A program made the position numbers and the translations under genes. Of a stretch of 64,000 nt of DNA, positions 26,609 to 35,013 are shown in pieces. Source of the DNA: Serratia odorifera. Lineage in GTDB: Bacteria > Pseudomonadota > Gammaproteobacteria > Enterobacterales > Enterobacteriaceae. Within the stretch, counting starts at the first letter, position 1; every line of letters begins with the position of its first letter. The notes below the pieces were generated by a model. It searched no databases. It saw nothing but the letters and a program-made list of their open reading frames with translations, and had not been told where the DNA came from. The stretch lies in the NCBI RefSeq assembly GCF_900635445.1, contig NZ_LR134117.1, forward strand, positions 3,658,001 through 3,722,000. The letters are read 5' to 3'.

Positions 26609-26992
26609 GCTGAATCCTCGTAGTGTTCGAGCTGAATGATAAAATGAAACGTTGTTTTATTTATATGGAAATATAATGTCGTTGGCCGCATTTGTCGAGC
26701 GCTATAAACCCGCCAGCAAGCCCTGCAGCCGTTGTAATGTATTGCGTCAATTTTGCCGACGGTTCGCCAGGCGGCGTTCTTGCCGAACGCGTGCCCGCAA
26801 AAACGTGCCTCGGATTTCTGGTAAATTACGGATTAGCTGCTAATTTTTAGCTGAATTCACCTGATTTCGCCGGGCAAGATATTTGCTGCGACTCACCGTG
26901 CGTTACTGCGGGGCCAATGCCGTTCACCCCGCGTGTTATCCGTCGTCTGCCAGCGGGTTACCGACCATAAAAACGCCAAGGGGTTAATCACC
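26609..26992. other. Intergenic region upstream of cupin and MFS genes
   Basis: These 384 bases separate divergent units. A 63-codon ORF rich in Arg and Cys can be read here but has no ribosome site or family likeness. Promoters for the cupin gene (minus) and MFS gene (plus) should lie here; none is clear enough to place. Confidence 0.35.
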
Positions 26993-28120
26993 GTGTCATT
27001 TCTTCGCAATAAAATCGGCGTGCTGCTCGCGGCGATGATTTTTGGTTTGACCTATGGCCTGAGCGCGCCGCTGATCGCCATCAAACTGGCGAACATGAAT
27101 TACAGCGAAGCCTTTATCGGCATCAATGCGGCACTGCATGCGGTAGGGGTGTTTATTGTCGCGCCACTGCTGCCCCGGCTGTGTCGGCGCTACTCCGCCA
27201 AGGCGTTAATGCTGAGCGCGTTGCTGATATCAGCGCTGGTGCTGTGTCTGTTTCCCTATACGCCGATTGCCGTCTGGTTTTTGCTGCGGCTATTGCTGGG
27301 GGCAATGAGCGAAATCATGCTGGTGGTGACCGAAACCTGGCTGAACTTTATGGCAGAAGAGGCGGTACGTGCACGGGTGCTTGCCGCTTATACCGCCAGT
27401 CTATCCTGTGGTTTTGCGCTGGGGCCGTTGATTTTGGCCAGCGTGGGCAGCAATGGTGCCATCGCCTTCTTTATTGGCGCGGTGATTGCGCTGCTGGCGG
27501 CGAGCGTGGTGGCCTGTTCGGCGATCAAACCCTTACCGGCAGAATCCCATCAGTCCAAGCCGGCGATGATGTATCTGCGCCTGGCGCCGCTTGCCGTTGC
27601 GGCGACGGTATTGAATGCCGGCCTGGAGTCGGCCGGCATGAACCTGCTTTCTGTTTATGCGATGAATTTGGGCTGGAATGAACAATCCGCCACCTCGCTG
27701 ATTTCGGTGTTGATGATTGGTGCCATCCTGCTGCAATTGCCGATTGGCTGGTTGGCCGACCGCTTCAACCGCCAGCGGTTGATCGTGGTAATGGCGGCGT
27801 TGTCAACGCTGGGCGCGTTGCTGTGGCCGATGTCGCTCAACTATCCGTGGCTGGCTTATACGCTGCTGTTCGTCTGGGGCGGGGTGTTTGTGGGGATTTA
27901 CACCGTGATGATTACCCTGGTTGGCGAACGTTTCAGCGGCGGCGAGCTGGTGGGGATTTATTCGCTGCTGTCGGTGGCCTGGGGGCTGGGCGCGCTGCTT
28001 GGTCCGACGCTGGGTGGCGTAGCGATGGCCTTCAATACCCACGGCCTGCCGTTGATGGCGGCCTTGATGTGTGCAGTGTTCACGCTGTTTACCCTCAAAA
28101 ATATGCGTCGCGGCGTTTAA
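26993..28120 (+). CDS. MFS transporter, YcaD-like
   Basis: A 375-residue major-facilitator protein with twelve hydrophobic segments. I chose the GTG at 26993, preceded by AAGGGG, since the ORF upstream of it is not membrane-like. Segments such as GVLLAAMIFGLTYGLSAPLI, MLVVTETWLNFMAEEAVRAR and GWLADRFNRQRLIVVMAALS are typical of the YcaD branch of drug- or metabolite-exporting MFS proteins. Substrate unknown. The HdeD-fusion gene follows 41 bases downstream and may be co-transcribed. Confidence 0.85.
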   Translation: MSFLRNKIGVLLAAMIFGLTYGLSAPLIAIKLANMNYSEAFIGINAALHAVGVFIVAPLLPRLCRRYSAKALMLSALLISALVLCLFPYTPIAVWFLLRLLLGAMSEIMLVVTETWLNFMAEEAVRARVLAAYTASLSCGFALGPLILASVGSNGAIAFFIGAVIALLAASVVACSAIKPLPAESHQSKPAMMYLRLAPLAVAATVLNAGLESAGMNLLSVYAMNLGWNEQSATSLISVLMIGAILLQLPIGWLADRFNRQRLIVVMAALSTLGALLWPMSLNYPWLAYTLLFVWGGVFVGIYTVMITLVGERFSGGELVGIYSLLSVAWGLGALLGPTLGGVAMAFNTHGLPLMAALMCAVFTLFTLKNMRRGV

Positions 28121-28161
28121 CGCAGCGCTAACGATCATTTTAACGTGGAGGATGCTGGGCG

Positions 28162-29556
28162 ATGGTTCAGTTGGTGATGATTCTGTTGGGGGTTGATTAT
28201 CTACGTGCGCGCTGGCGCGGTCTGATGGTGATCGGCTGGCTGGGAATACTGGCCGGTATGGTGATCTTCATCGACGCGCTGGACGATGCGCTCTATTTTC
28301 CGCTCAACCCGTTCGCCTGGCTGCTGCTGCTGGAGGGGATTGCCACGCTGATGGTGGCACATACCGGCATTGGCGGGCAGCGCACGCTGCGCTACGTCAA
28401 GGGGGGAGCCTTTGTGCTGGCGGCGGTGTTGATTCTGGCCGGTCATCATCATGGCCATTTTGTGCTGTCGATGATCTTTGGCACGCTGTTTTTGGCCGAC
28501 GGCCTGTTACAGACCATCAGCGCCACGGTGGTGCGTTACAAAAACTGGAAGTTGGCGGTAGTGGGCGGTTTGATAGAGATTGCGCTGGCAATCTTTTTCT
28601 ACCAGCCGTATCCGACGCATTACGTCGGCACCGTGCCCTATTGCCTCGGACTGGGGCTGATTTTTGGCGGCTGGAACATGCTGATGTTGGCGATGCGCGT
28701 CAGGCGCATGGACATCAACCCGGCGGTACAGGGCAATGACGCGGCGGAACAGTCCAGCAGTGCGAATACCCGGCCGCAGTTGACCACCTGGGATGGGCCG
28801 CCAGCCGATGATGAACCGGCGCTGACGGTACACGTCTGGACGCCGGTGGGTTCGTCAAAGAACGCCACGGTCCCGCACCCGGTGATCGACCGATATATTG
28901 CCGCAGTAGATAAAGACGGGGTGATCTCCACCGGACACGCCGCGCTGGAAGCGCCTGAAGGGGTGTATATCAGCCTGTACCCGGCCGAGGACATTGACCG
29001 TTCTCCAGAGCAGTTTACCCGCCTGTTGCGCGCCACCGAGGAAAATAACGTCGCCGGGGTGTTCCAACCGGATTACCCGACCGAGTCCAGCGCCTGGTGT
29101 CCGTCAACGGTGCGAGTGCGTATTCGCAATTACGACGCCGCCCGCCTGCAACGCTTCTGGGAAGTGTACCGCCAGGACAAGACCTATAACCTGACGCACC
29201 GCAACTGCTCTAGCAGCGTGGCGAACGGGTTGGAGGCCGCACTTGAAGGGGTTGTCGGCAAGATCTGGGGGCAGCAGAGGCATTGGCGCGCATTGACCAA
29301 AATCCTGACAACCCCCGAGCTCTGGGTAGCAGTGCAGATCCGCAAGCGGGCAAAAACCATGGCCTGGACGCCAGGACTGACGCTGGATTATGCCCGCGCA
29401 CTCAGCATGCTGGCGGATCCGCGGCCTACCGGCTGGTTGACCACGGCGCAGCGTGCGGTGCGAAAAATCTTCTCGCTGCGCAAGCAATGGCGGGATGAGA
29501 AGCCCGATGCCACTGCTGCGCAGCCGGTGACTGACGGTAAAGGGGGAGCGGAATAA
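28162..29556 (+). CDS. HdeD-type membrane domain fused to a permuted papain-like domain
   Basis: A 464-residue protein with an unusual architecture. Residues 1 to about 180 form an HdeD/DUF308-like six-helix membrane domain with a GHHHGHFVLSMIFGTLFLAD segment. The soluble C-terminal part has a His in STGHAALEAPEGVYISLYPA and, about 100 residues later, a Cys in TYNLTHRNCSSSVANGLEAA. That His-before-Cys order is the circularly permuted NlpC/P60 (papain-like) pattern. Its stop overlaps the start of the next gene (TAATG), which encodes a DUF4105-type protein with a comparable His and NNC motif. Role unknown; cell-wall or lipid hydrolysis or acid stress are possibilities. Confidence 0.75.
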   Translation: MVQLVMILLGVDYLRARWRGLMVIGWLGILAGMVIFIDALDDALYFPLNPFAWLLLLEGIATLMVAHTGIGGQRTLRYVKGGAFVLAAVLILAGHHHGHFVLSMIFGTLFLADGLLQTISATVVRYKNWKLAVVGGLIEIALAIFFYQPYPTHYVGTVPYCLGLGLIFGGWNMLMLAMRVRRMDINPAVQGNDAAEQSSSANTRPQLTTWDGPPADDEPALTVHVWTPVGSSKNATVPHPVIDRYIAAVDKDGVISTGHAALEAPEGVYISLYPAEDIDRSPEQFTRLLRATEENNVAGVFQPDYPTESSAWCPSTVRVRIRNYDAARLQRFWEVYRQDKTYNLTHRNCSSSVANGLEAALEGVVGKIWGQQRHWRALTKILTTPELWVAVQIRKRAKTMAWTPGLTLDYARALSMLADPRPTGWLTTAQRAVRKIFSLRKQWRDEKPDATAAQPVTDGKGGAE

Positions 29557-30326
29557 TGGCGTTGTGGCGCTGGCCGGCGGCAGAGCCAAGCAACGCGCGC
29601 GACTGGCTGACGGAATATGCCAGATTGCCGACGGTGGAGTGGGGGGAGCAGGGCAAGGTGACGTTGCGTAACGTGCGTAACTTCACCTATCGCACCCGTG
29701 ATGATTATTCGCCGGATTGGTATGACGCTGAATACGATCTCAATCAGGCGGCCACCGTGGATGTCATCGCATCCTATTGGTCGGGAAAATCAATTGCCCA
29801 CCTTTTTTTGAGCTTTGGCTTTCAGGATGGCCGCCATCTGGCGATCTCCATCGAAACCCGCCGTAGCCGTGGCCAGTATTTTTCCACCTGGCGCGGCTTT
29901 TTCAACTATTACATGCTGACATATGTGGTCGCCGATGAACGCGACCTGATCGGCGTGAGAACCGACGTGCGCCGTGAACAGGTGTATCTCTACCCGGTGC
30001 AGATCGCGGCGCCAACCGTGCGTCAGCTGTTGCTGGAGTATCTGCGGCGTATCGATCAACTCAGCCAGCGGCCGGAGTTTTATCACACGCTGTCCAACAA
30101 TTGCACCAGCAATATCCTGCGGCATGCCGCTGCCGTTTCCCCGGCCATTCGTTACCACTGGCGGGTGTTGGTCAGCGGCTATGCCGATCGCTACGTCTAC
30201 GATCTTGGCCTGTTGGACAATGAGCTGCCGTTTGAGCAACTCAAGCAGCGTAGCCTGATCGTGCGCCCGCCTGAGGCGGTGATTGACGCAGACTTTTCAC
30301 GCCAGATCCGCCGCGTTACGGCCTGA
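29556..30326 (+). CDS. DUF4105-type (Lnb N-terminal domain-like) protein
   Basis: A 256-residue protein whose core has a His in KSIAHLFLSFGFQDGRHLAI and the motif YHTLSNNCTSNILRHAAAV. The paired His and NNCT are the signature of the DUF4105 / Lnb N-terminal periplasmic domain, thought to be a papain-like hydrolase. No clear signal peptide is visible, unlike many relatives; the start at 29556 is fixed by the TAATG overlap with the HdeD-fusion gene. The tight coupling suggests a two-protein unit. About 265 bp lie before the next gene. Confidence 0.78.
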   Translation: MALWRWPAAEPSNARDWLTEYARLPTVEWGEQGKVTLRNVRNFTYRTRDDYSPDWYDAEYDLNQAATVDVIASYWSGKSIAHLFLSFGFQDGRHLAISIETRRSRGQYFSTWRGFFNYYMLTYVVADERDLIGVRTDVRREQVYLYPVQIAAPTVRQLLLEYLRRIDQLSQRPEFYHTLSNNCTSNILRHAAAVSPAIRYHWRVLVSGYADRYVYDLGLLDNELPFEQLKQRSLIVRPPEAVIDADFSRQIRRVTA

Positions 30327-30594
30327 GGAGGCTGGCAGTACGCACAGGTTATCGCCGAAATTACCTGCAGGCATTCTTGGGGGGCGTTCGGTCTGCATTT
30401 TTGCCGACCGCCATAGCGCCAACTCCAGGACGGTAATAACCAAGAGCAAAATACAATTAACCCGCAGCGCCAGCGTTAAATTGTTTAAAATTAAATTCCA
30501 GCTGATTAAAGATCAAGCGAAAGCGCTGGACAACGGTGAGCAATAAATTTAATCATGATAAGCAGACTAAACCTAATATTTCTGAGGAGCCGTG

Positions 30595-31221
30595 ATGATT
30601 ACGCAACCCGTTCGGCCCGAAGCGTCGATCCAGCGTTTGCTTGACGCGTTGGAACCCCTGGCCAAGCCAATGAACGTGATGCCGCGTAAGCGCCTGAACT
30701 GGGAATACAAGGGCGAGTCACAGTTTTACATCTTCAAGAGTGGTGAGCTGTCGATACTGCGGGCGTCAGACGGTTTGCTGATCGCCACGGCCTATGAACA
30801 AACGCTGTTTGGCCTGGCGGAAAGTATTCAGCCGTTGCGCTGCCACATTCTGCGGGTGGAAACGCCGTCAACCCTGTTGCGCTTGAATGCCAATGACGCC
30901 AAGGCATTATTTGCCGAGCAAGGTCTCTGGCAGGACGCCACGGTGTTGCTTTCCTATTACACCAGCTACCTGTTTTACCGCGATGCGTTGCTGGTGCAGC
31001 AGCGTACCTATTCGATCATTCGCGATCATCTGCTTGAACTGATCACGTTGCCGTTGGATACGCGCTTGAGGATTTCGATATTAGAATATATGCAGGACAG
31101 AACGTTGCTTTCGCGCAGCAGTATATTGAACGTAATTACAGAGCTGAAAAACAACCATCACATCGAGATAAAGCGCGGTGGCTACCTGTTGAATATGAAC
31201 ACGTTGCCAGACCGGTGTTGA
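30595..31221 (+). CDS. CRP-fold winged-helix regulator, IprA-like
   Basis: A 208-residue protein (ATG at 30595 after GAGGAG; the adjacent GTG at 30592 is an alternative). The N-terminal half has a cyclic-nucleotide-binding-like beta fold (SQFYIFKSGELSILRASDGL). A helical linker (LSYYTSYLFYRDALLVQQRT) leads to a short winged helix at the C terminus (LSRSSILNVITELKNNHHIE, then IKRGGYLLNM). The layout is that of the IprA/YaiV group of enterobacterial regulators, linked to envelope and peroxide stress. It precedes an OmpA paralogue by 175 bases and may control it. Confidence 0.78.
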   Translation: MITQPVRPEASIQRLLDALEPLAKPMNVMPRKRLNWEYKGESQFYIFKSGELSILRASDGLLIATAYEQTLFGLAESIQPLRCHILRVETPSTLLRLNANDAKALFAEQGLWQDATVLLSYYTSYLFYRDALLVQQRTYSIIRDHLLELITLPLDTRLRISILEYMQDRTLLSRSSILNVITELKNNHHIEIKRGGYLLNMNTLPDRC

Positions 31222-31396
31222 ACGGTCATTATTGCACAGGGCTCAGGTGCTTTTCTGTTTATTCTTTCCCGATAATTTAAAATTAAACAATAAAATAATA
31301 GAGGCATTCCAGGACGTGTTTTATTATTTCCGCTAACAATCCACCTCGCCGTAAATATTTCATCGATGGCGAGCGTAATTATAGTCAGGAAATATT

Positions 31397-32455
31397 ATGA
31401 AAAAAACACTTGTCGCGCTCATTGTATTAAATGCTTGCGCCGTGACTCCAGCTTTTGCCGCCGCGGATACCGGCACCTGGTACGGTGGCGCGAAACTTGG
31501 CTGGTCACATTATTTTGATGCCAGCGCGGATAAAGACTTTAGCGATAATCTGGATCATGCCACCGACTTTGATTTTAACAAAGACAACACCACCGGCGGC
31601 GTATTTGCCGGTTACCAGATTAATTCATGGTTGGCTGTTGAAGGTGGCTATGATTATCTCGGCAATATGCAGATCAACGGCAATAACGGCGTTGCCGGCG
31701 CAAAACTGGCCAGCCAGGGGCTGCAATTGTCAATGAAAGCCAGTTACGGCCTGACCGATAACTGGGATCTTTATGGTCGTGCCGGGGCCATGGCCTACCG
31801 GGCAGAAACCGAGCATGCCGGCCACAGCGCGTTCGAAACCGGCGTTCGGCCGTTGGCTGCGGTGGGCACGGAATATGCCTTTAACGATAACTGGGCAGGC
31901 CGCGTCGAATATCAATGGGTAAGCAACGTTGGCAACGTCAATCAGATTGGCGTCAGCGCCGACGTCAGTTCTCTGACCGCGGGCGTGGTGTATCGCTTCG
32001 GTCAACATGCGACACCGGTCGCCGCGGTTGTCGCCGCGCCGGTGGCCGGCCCGGCTGAACCACAGCGTTTCAATCTGAAGTCGGACGTGATGTTCGGCTA
32101 TAACTCTGCCGAACTGTCGCCGCAGGGGCAGGCCGCGGTACGAGACCTCTATAACCGTCCGGAAATCCAGTCTGCCAAAAACCAGACCACCATGGTGATT
32201 GGCTACAGCGATCGCATCGGGTCCGCCGACTATAACCAGCAACTGTCGTCCCGTCGGGCTCAGGCGGTGGCCGATGAACTGATTGGTTTGGGCATGCCGG
32301 CGGCCAATGTGCAAGCTCAGGGGCGTGGTGCCAGCGAATCGGTAACGGGCACCCAGTGTGATGGTATCAGCGCGCGCAGCCAACGCATCGACTGCCTGGC
32401 GCCAGACCGCCGGGTAGTGGTTGAAATCGCCGGGCAGCACGCACCTCAGGCCTAA
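31397..32455 (+). CDS. OmpA-family outer-membrane porin (paralogue)
   Basis: A 352-residue OmpA-like protein. A 21-residue signal peptide ends PAFA. An eight-strand barrel domain (GTWYGGAKLGWSHYFDAS to LTAGVVYRFGQHATP) is followed by a Pro/Ala/Val hinge. The OmpA_C peptidoglycan-binding domain follows, with FNLKSDVMFGYNSAELSPQG and DYNQQLSSRRAQAVADELIG, and a disulphide pair (TQCDGIS...RIDCLAPDRR). The main ompA is expected elsewhere next to sulA, so this is a second copy. An AT-rich 175-bp leader precedes it and a strong terminator follows. Confidence 0.93.
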   Translation: MKKTLVALIVLNACAVTPAFAAADTGTWYGGAKLGWSHYFDASADKDFSDNLDHATDFDFNKDNTTGGVFAGYQINSWLAVEGGYDYLGNMQINGNNGVAGAKLASQGLQLSMKASYGLTDNWDLYGRAGAMAYRAETEHAGHSAFETGVRPLAAVGTEYAFNDNWAGRVEYQWVSNVGNVNQIGVSADVSSLTAGVVYRFGQHATPVAAVVAAPVAGPAEPQRFNLKSDVMFGYNSAELSPQGQAAVRDLYNRPEIQSAKNQTTMVIGYSDRIGSADYNQQLSSRRAQAVADELIGLGMPAANVQAQGRGASESVTGTQCDGISARSQRIDCLAPDRRVVVEIAGQHAPQA

Positions 32456-32485
32456 GCCACACGTCAGATAAAACTATTGATTATT

Positions 32486-32512
32486 GCCCGAGCTGTCCGT
32501 CGGGCTTTTTTT
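32486..32512 (+). terminator. Rho-independent terminator after the OmpA paralogue
   Basis: GCCCGA / TCGGGC with an 8-nt loop is followed by seven T residues, 30 bases after the stop. Confidence 0.85.
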
Positions 32513-32551
32513 GCGTTCGTAACAGGCATTTTGCCAACGGTGAGAATAATT

Positions 32552-33093
32552 ATGAAATGGATAAAAACCGGGTGTTTACTGGGGGGCATGTTAATGTCGG
32601 CGTCGGCCTTGGCGGTTGGCGTGCACGGCGGGGCCGGTGAAAACTGGACTGACGTTGGCGTTGATTTCGGTACTCGCGATCCCGGGCTGGCCTTCAGTGC
32701 GAATTGGGCGCACAGCGATGATGACGGCGACGTCGCCGGGCTGGCAATGGGGCTGAATTTACCCTTGGGGCCGGTGTTGTTCACCATGGGTGGTAAAGCA
32801 TTGTACCTTAACCCCGACGATGGCGATGAAGGCTATGCGCTGGCGGTGGGCGGCGGTGCACAACTGCCGCTGGGTGAGCACGTTACCGTCTTCGCGATGC
32901 CTACTATTCCCCGGATTCATTGTCCAGCGGCGTGGAGGAGTATGTCGAAGGCAATGCCGGCGTGCGTTGGCAGGTGATCCCATTGATGGCGGTAGAGGCT
33001 GGGTATCGTTATATCGACATGAAAGGCAAAGACGGTCACCGCAATAATACCGTGGCGGATGGCATTTACACCTCGGTGAGTCTGGTGTTCTAA
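32552..33093 (+). CDS. yfaZ: YfaZ-family outer-membrane protein, one frameshift
   Basis: A beta-barrel protein of about 180 residues. The signal peptide is MKWIKTGCLLGGMLMSASALA. The N-terminal part runs to GGGAQLPLGEHVTVF. A base is missing near 32900, after which the frame continues YYSPDSLSSGVEEYVEGNAG, AVEAGYRYIDMKGKDG and GIYTSVSLVF, with a terminal Phe typical of outer-membrane barrels. The function of YfaZ is unknown. It lies just downstream of the OmpA paralogue but behind a terminator. Confidence 0.87.
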
Positions 33094-33194
33094 ACCGGGA
33101 TTTTATTCCGGCGCATACCGACAGGCAGGCGCTCGGATTATGCATCACGACGATCCCCCGGCCCCAACGCTGGGTGCCCGGGGATCCTTGCAGA

Positions 33195-33608
33195 TCACGA
33201 AAGGGGGAGGATCAGCGGTTTTAATGCCGTATTGATTTGCATCAGACCGTCTTTATTCTGCTGTTTAAGGTACATCTCGTTCAACTCGCCGAACTGTTCA
33301 AGTTTGGTCAGCGCGTCAAAGGCCGGGCGTGCCTGGCTGCGTATATTCAATACTTCCGCCTGGCTAATCGGGTCGATACAGGTTTTTCTTATTTGAGTGC
33401 TGAATTGGTCAATGATGCGTTTGTTGTCGCGGTACAGCGGTTGCAAGCTGGCAGCGTCGCCGTTGTTGCCGCTAGCCGCAAGGTTCACCGGAAAGGCGAT
33501 GGCATTGACTTCACTGACCACCGGATTAGCGTTGCTGGCGCATCCTGCCAGCAACAGCGTGGCAATCAGCACTTTTTTGACATGATGGGTATTAACGACT
33601 GCGAACAT
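33195..33608 (-). CDS. Predicted lipoprotein of unknown function
   Basis: A signal sequence KKVLIATLLLAGC gives a lipobox with Cys at residue 23 if the ATG at 33608 is used. The ORF could start further upstream (33674), but that would bury the signal. The mature part is polar, ending with helical segments ALTKLEQFGELNEMYLKQQN and DGLMQINTALKPLILPLS. I recognise no family. It points away from the diguanylate cyclase gene and toward yfaZ. Ribosome site poor, so the start is uncertain. Confidence 0.7.
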   Translation of the reverse strand: MFAVVNTHHVKKVLIATLLLAGCASNANPVVSEVNAIAFPVNLAASGNNGDAASLQPLYRDNKRIIDQFSTQIRKTCIDPISQAEVLNIRSQARPAFDALTKLEQFGELNEMYLKQQNKDGLMQINTALKPLILPLS

Positions 33609-33850
33609 GAGGAAAGTATCCGTAAAGTAAAACTGCGGGAAACTTACCCTTACAGTCAGCCGCGCTGCCAGCATAAAACTGTTTATTTATAAATTTTACG
33701 CCATCTCTGGCATACACATCGCTGCCGTCGCGGCGACGTTTGCCCGGTTGAACGCTTGCAACCACTACGCCTCTGGTACATGCTGCGATGGCCGTAGCCG
33801 ATTGATAATACGGCTGTATATCTTATCAGTAGCAAAAGGAACCGTCAGCC

Positions 33851-34987
33851 ATGTCCCGCGAACAACGCAAAGCGAGCGCTTCAACACTGCCCGTCTGGGG
33901 CAGCAGGGCAGAAATGGTCAGCCAGGCGCTTGCGCGCAGCATACCGTGGTTTGCCTTCGTCAATATCAGTTTTGCGCTGATTATCGTGTTTCGTAATGTG
34001 CTGTTCGATCATTTTGACCAAACGCTGGCGACGCGCAGCGACATGCTGCACGAGATCGATGCGTTGATGCTGGCGATCGTGGTGATGTCGCTGGGCATGC
34101 TGAGCAGCCTGATGCGCGCCGAAGCCCGCTTATCGCCCGCCTGGCAAACGTTACTGGCGCTGTTGCTGTTTGCGTTGAGCTGTCTGTGGTCTTTTTGCTG
34201 TTTTTACTTCGTCACCGTGTGGCGACTGCCGTTTTCTTATCCATTGACCATTATTTTAATGCTGACGGCGCTCGGCGCGCTGTATTTTTACCCCAAGGGA
34301 TTGTTGCTGTTTTTGCTGCCGATCTGGCTGACCTGCCTGATGGCCAGCGTAAAGCTCAACGCCGGGCTGAATATGCGCTTTGTGATTATCTGGCTGTTGC
34401 TGGCGTTCATTTTGCTGTACGGACGTTACATTCTACTGCATTGGTTTAATGAAAACTGGCAGCGATATCAGGATAACCGACTGTTGATTTCCCGTCTGGA
34501 AACCATGGCCAATCAGGATGCGTTGACTGAAACCGCCAATCGACGTGCAATGGAACACCATCTTGCCGTTGCCGCCGAGCGCCAGCGCCCCTTTGCGCTG
34601 ATCATGATCGACGTCGACTTTTTCAAGCGTTACAACGATCATTACGGCCACCCCGCAGGTGACCGCTGCTTGCGTGACATTGCCGCGATCTTGAAATCGT
34701 CGGTGCGTTCACCGGAGGACGTGGTTGCGCGTTACGGCGGTGAAGAGTTCTTGCTGTTGCTGTTCGATGCGTCGCTGGCCGGTGCAACGGTGGTGGCCGA
34801 GCGCATTCAGCAGAATATCCGCCGTCAGGGCGTGCCGCACGCTGCGTCGGAGGTGGGCGAAGTGGTGAGCGTCAGCATGGGGCTTGCCGCCTCGAGCGGG
34901 AATAAAAGCGACGCGCAACTGCTGGCAGAAGCCGATGCAGCGCTGTACCGCGCCAAACAGGGCGGCCGTGACCGTTGGCAAGTCTAA
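33851..34987 (+). CDS. Membrane-bound diguanylate cyclase (GGDEF)
   Basis: A 378-residue enzyme predicted to make cyclic di-GMP from two GTP. The N-terminal half has six or so hydrophobic helices (SIPWFAFVNISFALIIVFRN and following). The catalytic domain starts DALTETANRRAMEHHL, where the usual Gly after DALT is Glu. It continues with IMIDVDFFKRYNDHYGHPAGD and the active-site loop RYGGEEFLLLLF. The inhibitory RxxD motif that normally precedes the loop is not preserved (SPED). An AAAAGGA ribosome site supports the start. Its membrane domain does not match a named sensor module that I know. Confidence 0.9.
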   Translation: MSREQRKASASTLPVWGSRAEMVSQALARSIPWFAFVNISFALIIVFRNVLFDHFDQTLATRSDMLHEIDALMLAIVVMSLGMLSSLMRAEARLSPAWQTLLALLLFALSCLWSFCCFYFVTVWRLPFSYPLTIILMLTALGALYFYPKGLLLFLLPIWLTCLMASVKLNAGLNMRFVIIWLLLAFILLYGRYILLHWFNENWQRYQDNRLLISRLETMANQDALTETANRRAMEHHLAVAAERQRPFALIMIDVDFFKRYNDHYGHPAGDRCLRDIAAILKSSVRSPEDVVARYGGEEFLLLLFDASLAGATVVAERIQQNIRRQGVPHAASEVGEVVSVSMGLAASSGNKSDAQLLAEADAALYRAKQGGRDRWQV

Positions 34988-35013
34988 CCCGACAGCAGGA
35001 GCATGCCGACCCG

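Noticed and set aside
26652..26843. 63-codon Arg/Cys-rich plus-strand ORF
   Set aside because: It has no ribosome site, no plausible fold and no conserved neighbour; probably chance.
30283..30546. 87-codon plus-strand ORF after the DUF4105-type gene
   Set aside because: It overlaps the end of that gene in another frame and has no ribosome site or family likeness.
33128..33187. GC-rich hairpin (GATCCCCCGG / CCGGGGATC) between yfaZ and the lipoprotein gene
   Set aside because: The stem is real but has a bulge and no T tract on either strand, so I do not list it as a terminator.
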